A DNA stretch of 17,823 bases from Haplosporangium gracile (taxonomy: Eukaryota > Mortierellomycota > Mortierellomycetes > Mortierellales > Mortierellaceae), in the NCBI GenBank assembly GCA_015499985.1, contig JAAAUF010000208.1, positions 1-17,823 of the forward strand, read 5' to 3'. Both the position numbers and the translations under genes were made by a program. Positions 11,078 to 17,823 of the stretch are shown here, one piece after another. The first letter of the stretch is position 1, and each line of letters starts with the position of its first letter. The notes under the pieces were generated by a model. The model worked only from the letters and a program-made list of their open reading frames with translations, was not told where the DNA came from and searched no databases.

Positions 11078-11423
11078 CGTTAACTTTCGGCTTTTCTTTC
11101 CTGATGGTGAATGAAGGGGAGAAGAAACGAGAAGTGGTCCCAGTGCGCCCCCAATGCCCTTTTTATTTTTTGTGATCCAGCAAGCAGTCACTATTATGCA
11201 CGAGAAGCACCACCAACTCCTTTGAATTATGCCTCTGCGACCTTAAAATACGTGTTCGTTCGATTGATGTGTTTATTTATTCTATCGTTTCAATCTTCAG
11301 TCTTCAGTCTTCAGACTTCTAGCGCGACAGCAGGCTTTTCTCGGTATAAAAAAAGTATTTTCCTTCGTGTCCTGCGGCTTTCTGTTGGGGCATTGAAACC
11401 GGCGCTTACAGGTGTATTTAGAT
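11078..11423. other. intergenic region between NDUFB9 and TRM140
   Basis: This 346-bp gap between tandem minus-strand genes holds the NDUFB9 3' UTR and the TRM140 promoter. A minus-strand AATAAA at 11277-11272, about 150 nt after the NDUFB9 stop, is a possible poly(A) signal. A TRM140-frame extension upstream of 11077 has only a GTG and no ATG, so it is not used. Confidence 0.5.
11294..11314 (+). repeat. short tandem repeat, TCTTCAG x3
   Basis: Three perfect 7-bp copies lie back to back in the gap between the NDUFB9 stop and the TRM140 start. The position suits the TRM140 promoter or the NDUFB9 3' UTR. No function is known to me. Confidence 0.75.
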
Positions 11424-12279
11424 TTAGTGGTGCTGGGCAGGCTCCTACAAGTTCACATTCAAAATACAAAATGATTCGTTGAGGGTTAGTATTTTATAAG
11501 AAGAGAACCAAGCAGTGTGCAATTGAACTGCGTATAATCAATAAAAGAACTTACGTCGAGGCTGGGGTGAATGTTACGCTCGAACTTGGTTCCACCAGGG
11601 GCAGAGACGGCTACAAATTCATCAATCAGATTAAAAAAGCAACGATATGTCAGCTATCAGGATCTATTGTTCTTGCATATCTTAATTGATGTTTCCTGTG
11701 ATTTGATCCGGTTGAGGCTGACGGTCGACGCGTTCTCAAGTAGCGCTATATTTTCCTGTGTATTTTGTCGCTTTTGTAGTTTTCTCTTGTTGCTATCGGG
11801 TGAAACAGACATGCTGCTTGGACAAGTGATTTGCCTTTTCCTGTCTGTTCCTGTAAAGTCCCTTGTCCTGTTGCCTGTTCCCCATTCAATAATATGGCGA
11901 AAACCTGTCCGCTACCTATTCCGCGTCTTCCAAAGCTGCTGTGATAATAAACAATAGCATCGGTTCAGGTATTTCAGAAGTCCTTATGTTATGCTACTTC
12001 CGACACCTCCGAATAAGACCCAGCACAATTGGGAACACATGCATTACCGATATAGGGATCGGGATGGCTCAACTCGGTCAACTGACGCTCGGCCTCCTGA
12101 ACAACCTGGGCGATCTGACGAGGGTTACGCAAGTTCTTGTTGGCATCGAACTGCATCCGGAGCTCGACGGCCTTGCGGCGGAAGAGGTTGGTGTCGATGT
12201 ACCAGTCCTGGGCGGTCTTGAGAGAACGCCTGTAAAGCGATTGGACTAGGCGGCGATGAGCGATCTGGACCTCGGACAT
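11424..12279 (-). CDS. NDUFB9: NADH dehydrogenase (complex I) LYR subunit NDUFB9/B22, three exons
   Basis: Exons in coding order are 12279-12048, 11610-11555 and 11444-11424 (309 nt, 102 aa); introns are 437 and 110 nt. The LYR motif is at Leu15-Tyr16-Arg17 in LVQSLYRRSLK. HPDPYI joins through G|CC to AVSAPGGTKFERNIHPSLD, matching the NDUFB9 pattern HPxPYI..PGGTxxER. LYR proteins of this type bind the mitochondrial acyl carrier protein and anchor it on the membrane arm of complex I. The last exon encodes only EPAQHH and a stop. It is supported by a perfect TACTAAC branch site (11491-11485) 40 nt before its acceptor, but it is the least certain part. Reading through the intron instead would add about 22 codons, ending at the TAA inside that same TACTAAC. 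The fungal protein is shorter than the mammalian subunit. The gene diverges from TRM12. Confidence 0.88.
11485..11491 (-). promoter_or_regulatory. perfect TACTAAC splice branch site in NDUFB9 intron 2
   Basis: TACTAAC reads on the minus strand 40 nt before the AG acceptor at 11446-11445. It is the canonical yeast-type branch sequence and the strongest evidence for the tiny third exon. Confidence 0.65.
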
Positions 12280-12515
12280 GATGGATATTGATGGAGAGTG
12301 GGGAGGGAGGGAAGGATGGGGAGAGGATGGATGGGAAAAAAGAAGTTCGGAGAATGTGTCAATCTTTGATCGTGCGCTCCTCCGAAATTAGGATGGCTTA
12401 TTTTGGGAGCAAAGACTGCCACAGACAGAGAGACACACAGAGACACACATAGACACACAGAAATATTTCGAGTACGAAATTTTTTTTCCAAAAAAAAAAC
12501 CCCCCCTTCCTTCTG
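12280..12515. promoter_or_regulatory. compact divergent promoter between NDUFB9 and TRM12
   Basis: Only 236 bp separate the two start codons, so both promoters must share this DNA. It contains three 10-bp AGACACACAG-type units (12431-12460). A run of A then C (about 12490-12506) ends about 10 nt before the TRM12 ATG. Confidence 0.6.
12431..12460 (+). repeat. 10-bp tandem repeat, AGACACACAG x3
   Basis: Three adjacent copies differ only by a G to T change in the last base of the second. They sit in the NDUFB9/TRM12 divergent promoter. Confidence 0.8.
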
Positions 12516-14501
12516 ATGTCAACAACGACAAGTACACCGGTTTTCCTGGTGCCAGGACATCTCACAAAGCACCTCAAGGTCTTCCTCGACAAGGCAGCAT
12601 GGCGCGACAAAGCAAAGCTCATCACCCGCTACTCACAGATCACTTTTGATCAGCCAACCGCCACCACTGTAGGAAGCATCACAGGTGGACAGGACAAGGA
12701 CAAGGACAAGGACAAGGACAAAGACAAGGACAGGGACAAGTTTAATGGATGTGATCTGACCCAGTACATGGCTATAGCACTTCTGCCCGTCAGTCCTTTC
12801 TCACACCAGCCCACCACCAACACCGATATCCACTCGCTCTGGGACCTCACCCAAGACCCATCGTCATCACCCTCCACCGATCTATCATCAGTTGACTGGC
12901 CAGCACCGCTCTCAGATCCAATCCTCCAAAAGGCAATCTTCTTCACTTGGCTCTCACCTACAGCCTTCCCAACTCCCAAACACCTCCTCGTCCAAACACC
13001 CCTCGAGAAGCTCCAACAGACTACCTCCGAGTTCCTCTTACCTTACCTCCAATCCTGGGCCGCATCCGATTTCGATCAACAACAGGAACAGGAACAAGGA
13101 TGGCAGCGACTAACACCAGAAATCCTCCCAAAGTTGATCGCCTCCCTCCCGCGGAAGTGGGAACACTACTCCGATTTCACCTTCCTCCCGCCCACAGCCT
13201 TCCTCACCGCACCCTGGCCAACCGTCCTCAAGCGCCTCATCGCTCTCGATCAGCAACAAGGAAGTGACAGTGGTCACAATGGGATTATGGCGCGATGGGA
13301 GAAATTGGTCCAGGATGCGTTGGGATCGGCTCACATCGCGAGAAAGGCCATCATCCCTGTCCACGATATCCTGCGCCGTCCCAAGATCCGCCCTTTAACT
13401 GGAGATTGGAAGCTTCATAACCAGTACAAGTCCTGGATCGAGGTCGAGGAAGAAGGGGAGGGAGAGGGTTTCGAGACGAATCTGGTGAAGCATCAGGAGA
13501 TGTCCAGTGATCTCAGTAGTTCCAAGTCAGGCACCGTTATGAACGCCATCAACGCGTCAAGAACAAGAACAGGATCAGGAGCAGGAGCAGAATCGACGGG
13601 CCTTTACGAATCCACCGCCTCCACCGCCTCCACAAACAACGACGTCCTTCCAACGCCCTCAAACTTCCAAAAAACCTATTGGTCCGAGACCTGCCAGAAC
13701 CAAGTCTTCTACATTTGGTCCCCCATGTTCACCATGTTCTCTGCAGGCAATATCACCGAGAAAGAACGTGTTGCCAAAAATCGTCCGCCATTCGATGCCC
13801 GTAATAAGGTTGTTGTAGACCTCTATGCAGGAATTGGGTATTTCACCTTGGTGTATTTGATCCATGCCGGGGCCAAGGTAGTTCATGCGTGCGAGTGGAA
13901 TCCTTGGAGTGTTGAGGGGTTGGTGAGGGGCGCGAAGAGGAACGGGATTTCATGGAAGAGGTATCTTGGCGAGAATATTAGAGTCAAGAAGGATCATGGT
14001 CAGAAGGAGACAGGACAGGAACAGGAACAACAACCCTTCACGACTGGACACCCAACTCCTTGTCGCCTACCGCCACCACAACTCACCACAACTACAACCG
14101 CAACTACAACGATCAAGAAACAAAAAGATTACGGTCAACTGATTGTCTACCCAGCTGATAACGCCCAATGGATTGAATATTTCGAAAACACCGCCCACCA
14201 TGTCAACCTGGGCCTGATCCCCACAGCAGAACCAGGCTGGGTCCTGGGAGTTCGTGCACTCTGCCCCTTAGAGGGCGGGTATCTCCATGTCCATCACAAC
14301 ATCCGCGTTGGTGAAGAAGAGTCCTTCAAGACTTATCTCCTCCGGTCTCTTCGTGACCTGTTTTCTACATGGAAGAAGTGTAACAAAGAGGAGTGGTCGA
14401 TCGAGATTCGGCATATGGAAAATGTCAAGAGCTTTGCGCCTCTTGTCTTTCATTATGTTGTCGATGTCGAGTGCCGACCACTTTCATTTACGACATCCTA
14501 A
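12516..14501 (+). CDS. TRM12: tRNA wybutosine-synthesis enzyme Trm12/TYW2 (aminocarboxypropyl transferase), single exon
   Basis: One open frame of 661 aa starts at the first ATG. TYW2 transfers the 3-amino-3-carboxypropyl group from SAM to the tricyclic base at G37 of tRNA-Phe in wybutosine synthesis. The Rossmann core is clear: MFSAGNITEK (about 410-419), SAM motif DLYAGIGYF at 435-443, acidic motif CEWNP at 459-463 with Glu460, DN at 548-549, VNLGLIP at 563-569, GGYLHVHHN, and the closing HMENVKSFAP..VVDVECRP. These all match the Trm12/TYW2 family rather than Trm5. It is about 200 residues longer than yeast Trm12 because of insertions: a DK repeat (60-75), a Ser/Thr-rich stretch (about 330-385) and a Gln/Thr-rich segment (about 490-540) between motifs II and III. 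No intron is needed, in contrast to every other complete gene here. A poly(A)-like AATAAA overlaps the region just after the stop (14505-14510). Confidence 0.95.
   Translation: MSTTTSTPVFLVPGHLTKHLKVFLDKAAWRDKAKLITRYSQITFDQPTATTVGSITGGQDKDKDKDKDKDKDRDKFNGCDLTQYMAIALLPVSPFSHQPTTNTDIHSLWDLTQDPSSSPSTDLSSVDWPAPLSDPILQKAIFFTWLSPTAFPTPKHLLVQTPLEKLQQTTSEFLLPYLQSWAASDFDQQQEQEQGWQRLTPEILPKLIASLPRKWEHYSDFTFLPPTAFLTAPWPTVLKRLIALDQQQGSDSGHNGIMARWEKLVQDALGSAHIARKAIIPVHDILRRPKIRPLTGDWKLHNQYKSWIEVEEEGEGEGFETNLVKHQEMSSDLSSSKSGTVMNAINASRTRTGSGAGAESTGLYESTASTASTNNDVLPTPSNFQKTYWSETCQNQVFYIWSPMFTMFSAGNITEKERVAKNRPPFDARNKVVVDLYAGIGYFTLVYLIHAGAKVVHACEWNPWSVEGLVRGAKRNGISWKRYLGENIRVKKDHGQKETGQEQEQQPFTTGHPTPCRLPPPQLTTTTTATTTIKKQKDYGQLIVYPADNAQWIEYFENTAHHVNLGLIPTAEPGWVLGVRALCPLEGGYLHVHHNIRVGEEESFKTYLLRSLRDLFSTWKKCNKEEWSIEIRHMENVKSFAPLVFHYVVDVECRPLSFTTS
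12692..12740 (+). repeat. GGACAA hexanucleotide repeat coding Asp-Lys
   Basis: About eight units of GGACAA or single-base variants lie inside TRM12 and encode alternating Asp-Lys (residues 60-75). It is a coding microsatellite likely to vary in length between strains. Confidence 0.9.
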
Positions 14502-14764
14502 TAGAATAAAAATAATGCATAGAAAAACGACATAACCAAGGAAAGAGTGCCGATGTGGATTTGAATATTGTACATTTGAAAAAAGTAAAAAAAAATAAAT
14601 AAATACTGAAACGAAGAAATGAAAAGAGCTAGATAATGTGTGTGCGTGCAAAGAAAAATGAAAAGGTGAAAGAATACGACGGTAAAGGCTATATGAATGA
14701 AAGTATACAAAAGAAACAGAAGAGAATCAACTTTCTACTTTTCAGGCCAAAGAAGGGATATTTC
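14502..14764. other. convergent intergenic region between TRM12 and the MADS-box gene
   Basis: This 263-bp gap holds two 3' UTRs and no gene. AATAAA occurs right after the TRM12 stop (14505-14510) and again in the AAATAAATAAATA run near 14590-14605. Confidence 0.6.
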
Positions 14765-17184
14765 TCAGATCTTTTTAGCTTTCTTCATTGTAGGTCCGTC
14801 CATAGGGTCAAGGCCATCGATAGACATCGATCTTGACCGAGCGTTCGAAATGGGCGACCCATCCGTCGAGGCAGAATGGTTGGTTGAGGGCGAAGTCGAA
14901 GCAGGCGTCAAGGCAGGTGTGCTCGACAACTTCAGGTTCGATCCTGGAGGTGCAAGCTTTCCTGTGGCTGTTGCCGTCGTAGATCCTGACGTGTCTACTC
15001 CAGAAGTAGCTGCCGTGGTGACATTTTGGCCTTTGGCCAAGGGACTGGGCTGGTGGACACGTGTCAAGGTCTCCCGGGGAGCGGGCCAGTTGAACGCAGA
15101 GCTGGGCTGTGCGCTGGTCGGCGTCTGGCCAAAGACAATAGGGCTGAGTTCAGCCTGGGGTGCGTAAAACTCGGGGTAGAATGTGGAGGGGGAAGGAAGG
15201 TTCTTGGCAAACTGTGAAGGAAGCGTCGATGACATCGGAGCTGACTCCAGTGGACGTTTCTGGATCTAGTTTTCATTGCGAGAATAATACGTATACAAGT
15301 GGTTAGTGCAAAGTTGATCAATGCGGACGAATTTATGATACTCAGTTGGCAAAGAACTTACAGGCGGCAGTTCACTTGACTCCTCGGTCTTGACCATAGT
15401 GTCGGTGAGCGTGGTATTATCCTTGCCCTCCATGGGAATCTGGACACGAAGATTCATCTTGGGCTTCTTGAGTCCATTGGTAGGACTGAGGACGGGCGAG
15501 GTGCCTCCTGCCATCATGTTAGTAACCGTGATGGGGGTAGGCGTCGTGGCGGCGGAGGAGGTGTCAGTAATGGAGGCGCTATGCACAGGCGAGGGCTCCA
15601 TCTTGATGGGAGTGGGGTGGTTCAAAAGAGGAGAGTTGGATTGGGAGATAGGCTGAGCCTGCTGAAACTGCTGCTGCTGCTGCTGAACTTGCTGGACCTG
15701 TTGTTGTTGTTGTTGTTGCTGTTGTTGCTGCTGTGCCTGCTGCTGCTGCTGGACTTGTTGCTGCTGCTGGACTTGTTGAGCCTGCTGGGCTTGTTGGTGC
15801 TGTTGGTGCTGGAATTGTTGGATTTGCTGGGGCTGTTGCATGGGAAGAGTCATAGGCGCGGACATGGGAATCTGGAGGTTCTGTCCATTAGGGGCCTGGC
15901 TGATAGAGCGGTTCATAAAAACAGTTCCGGGTTGCTGGAACTGCTGAGGCTGGAACTGCCTGTTCTGAGCAGCCATCTATCGTGGAGCAGATATATAAGG
16001 TGTTAATAGTTAGCAATATTTTCTCTTGACGTGCATTTTTACTATCCTGAACCCAGATATATCAAAAGATGAAATAGTTTTAGGATCAACAAAAAAGCTG
16101 CGTACCTGCTGCATGGGCTGTCCAGCCATGGAGATCTGTGGCGCTTGGGTATGTGCTGCCATCTGAAGATGCTGCTGTTGCTGTTGAAACTGTTGCTGCT
16201 GCTGTTGCTGCTGTTGCTGTTGTAACTGTAACTGCTGCTGCTGTTGTTGGAAATGCTGTTGTTGCTGTTGTTGTTGTTGCTGCTGTTGTTGTTGAAGGAA
16301 AAGCTGATGTTGGTTGTACTGCTGTTGTTGTTGCTGCTGCTGGCGATACTGTTGATCGAGTGGTGTCTGCTGATATTGGAAGGCATCGTACTGGTGTTGA
16401 TGGACGACCACATTGGGTGGCATTTGGTATGGACTCCTTGGGATATGGGTTTGAACGGATGGTGTGTGAGACATGCTGTGAGGATGTGAAGGCGGTGTCT
16501 GGAGGGTAGCTTGTCCTGGAGTGTGATGTGATGATGCGGGCTGGGACATTGACTGGGGCTGGGGCGTCACCGACATGATGCTCCTATCGTCTCCTGCAGC
16601 TGAGTGGTCGTCCTCTCCTTCGTCTTCGTCCTTGTTCTCTGTGACACCGAGAAACTCTTTGTTCGTATACGTCTCGCATGAATCGTTGTACTGGATGCAT
16701 AAAGAAAAATAATAAACCAATTAATGTCGGCACCAAATATTTCAGAGCAGTCCCTGCAGGACGACTGGAATCCCGTCCGTGTTTGAAAAATTGAGCAAGG
16801 CAATCGAGATGGTGGGGTCCTTTCTTTTTTCCAAGGTAGCTAACCCGAGTACTCCGAGTTTCCACGACTGGGTAACCGGCCACAACAGCCGGTTCCCTTG
16901 TGGTTCCCACGTTCCCGGTGTAGTTTCCATCTGATAGAATTGAGATCCAACGATGATTGGGTGGTGGAGATGGAAAACAAGAAAAGTACAAAGCAAAAAA
17001 AAAAGCAATCGGTTGTTTTGCATACCTCGGTGTATCGGAGAAGGATGGAGTCGATATCGTGTGACGAATACTGGACGAGCTTGTTGTTGGAGTTGAAGAT
17101 GATGAGGCCGATCTGGCAGTCGCAGAGGACGCTGAGTTCCATAGCCTTCTTCATAAGACCGAAGCGGCGCTTCTGGAATGTCAC
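14765..17184 (-). CDS. RLM1: MEF2/Rlm1-type MADS-box transcription factor, four 3' exons, 5' end outside the window
   Basis: Exons in coding order are 17184-17026, 16690-16106, 15976-15362 and 15265-14765 (1860 nt, 619 aa plus stop). Introns of 335, 129 and 96 nt are GT..AG and all phase 0. The first visible exon starts inside the MADS box at [18 protein letters not shown], then [15 protein letters not shown] and [19 protein letters not shown] across the next junction is the MEF2-type extension. About 18 N-terminal residues (MGRKK-like) are missing, and no such exon is found before 17823. After an acidic patch (DEDEGEDD) come two long Gln-rich regions (16162-16345 and about 15665-15835), a Ser/Pro/Thr-rich part with many SP/TP sites, and a basic C-terminus (TMKKAKKI) that may be nuclear localisation sequence. 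In yeast, Rlm1 acts below the Slt2 cell-wall-integrity MAP kinase; that role here is inferred. The symbol denotes the family. Gln where MEF2 has Glu (CDCEI) is a small oddity. Confidence 0.93.
15665..15835 (-). repeat. polyglutamine tract in the MADS-box gene (downstream tract)
   Basis: A second CAG/CAA-rich stretch in the next exon encodes Gln runs broken by Val, Ala, His and Phe. It is separated from the first by an intron and about 50 residues without long Gln runs. Confidence 0.9.
16162..16345 (-). repeat. CAG/CAA polyglutamine tract in the MADS-box gene (upstream tract)
   Basis: Read on the coding strand this is CAG/CAA repeats giving runs of up to about 13 Gln broken by His, Phe, Leu, Tyr and Asn. 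Mixed CAA and CAG codons suggest an older, partly stabilised expansion. Confidence 0.9.
16871..16916. repeat. GC-rich stem-loop and GGTTCCC repeats inside a MADS-gene intron
   Basis: AACCGGC (16874-16880) and GCCGGTT (16888-16894) are perfect inverted arms around a 7-nt loop. The stem extends to 10 bp with one mismatch. GGTTCCC recurs at 16891-16897 and 16902-16908, and GTTCCC at 16911-16916. The intron around it is otherwise A/T-rich. Confidence 0.6.
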
Positions 17185-17823
17185 CTACAAAGGATAAAAG
17201 TACGGATAATACATGAAATAGGTCAGACAAACAGACAGCATGAAATTGGAGTGAAGTTGACAAATTGACACTGGTACATTAGTAAGGCAGAGAGGTAGAG
17301 ATACGCAGTATACAAGTTGTGCTGTGCGCAATGGGATCACAAGGTCTTTTGTCTGTTGTTATTGAAACAAAAGCCTTTCTTTGTAAAGCTGCCATCAGGC
17401 TCTAGCCACTGGTGGTGGCAAAAGGCTGAACTATGGCTACCCTTTCTCTCTGATAGAACTCTTCTTCATGCAAACCTAAGACAGATGTTATTGTTTGTTG
17501 GCACCACTCATTTACTCAGACTCTCACCCTTTTTTTTCTCTCTTATCCTATTCCTATTCGTTTTTTTCGCTCAGCTATTTTTAAAAACAAGAGTTTTGGG
17601 CAAGCGAGGAAAAATAGAAAAGTGAACGGCGGGCAACCAGCCCTGAGAGAAAGTATGTGTGGAGAGAAAGAAAATATAGACAGAAGTAAAAAAAGAACAA
17701 GAGAAACGGGCAAAGCAACAACCACGGACAAGAATAGCAATGAACAAAAAAAAAAAAAAAAAAAAACCCATTTTTTCCTTTTTTCCTTTCAATTCCCCCC
17801 CTTCTTTTTTTTTTTTTTTTTTT
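17185..17823 (-). other. 5' intron of the MADS-box gene, running off the window
   Basis: The acceptor TGTAG ends at 17185, directly before the VTFQKRR exon. No exon encoding a MADS N-terminus (MGRKKI..RNRQ) is visible up to 17823, so the intron is at least 639 nt. It holds long homopolymers (21 A at 17746-17766 and at least 19 T from 17805 to the edge), which can hamper assembly. I see no other gene in it. Confidence 0.6.

Noticed and set aside
11077..11191. Upstream extension of TRM140
   Set aside because: It stays open but contains only a GTG at 11191; the first ATG is at 11077 and the added residues match nothing in the family.
14933..14945. GGTTCGATCC, resembling a tRNA B box
   Set aside because: It lies in the coding exon of the MADS gene (PPGSNLKL), with no A box or cloverleaf around it.
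16138..16509. Plus-strand Val/Ala/Leu-rich frames across 15580-16510
   Set aside because: They are antisense shadows of the CAG/CAA repeats in the MADS gene.
17743..17823. MGFFFFF.. frame and long A/T homopolymers at the right edge
   Set aside because: An ATGGG is followed only by T, so it is not the missing MADS N-terminus; it is simple sequence.

Overview
The window looks like nuclear DNA of a filamentous, early-diverging fungus; a Mortierella- or Mucoromycota-type genome is my inference, not a demonstrated fact. Genes are split by GT..AG introns of about 0.1 to 1.1 kb. The non-coding DNA is A/T-rich with many homopolymer runs. A complex I subunit is present, which excludes Saccharomyces-like yeasts. 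PCNA and the MADS-box factor resemble animal forms (PCNA, MEF2) closely.

Seven protein genes can be supported. From left to right they are: COX12 (+, 282-1220, three exons, cytochrome c oxidase subunit VIb); a long gene-poor stretch (1221-4983); a VAP/MSP-domain membrane protein (+, 4984-7584, four exons); PCNA (-, 9146-7849, three exons); a METTL2/Trm140-type tRNA m3C methyltransferase (-, 11077-9368, four exons); an NDUFB9-type LYR subunit of complex I (-, 12279-11424, three exons with a 21-nt last exon); TRM12/TYW2 of the wybutosine pathway (+, 12516-14501, one exon); and the 3' four exons of a MEF2/Rlm1-type MADS-box factor (-, 17184-14765) whose first coding exon lies beyond the right edge. 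The first 80 bases may also hold the start of a minus-strand gene diverging from COX12, but that is weak.

All splice models were built by hand. In each, the summed exons are divisible by three and the joined protein matches its family across the junctions. VAP/PCNA and TRM12/MADS are convergent pairs, each with about 265 bp between stop codons. NDUFB9/TRM12 are divergent and share about 236 bp. PCNA, TRM140 and NDUFB9 are in tandem on the minus strand.

This is mostly a housekeeping locus: replication, respiration, tRNA anticodon-loop modification, ER contact sites and transcription control. I found no mobile element, CRISPR array, rRNA or tRNA gene, and no convincing new multi-gene system. 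The points most worth checking are the VAP-like protein with a long tail after its membrane segment, two tRNA anticodon-loop modification enzymes close together, the structured element around 3124-3195 in the empty 3.7 kb, a GC-rich stem-loop inside a MADS-gene intron, and frame-preserving polyglutamine exons in the MADS gene.
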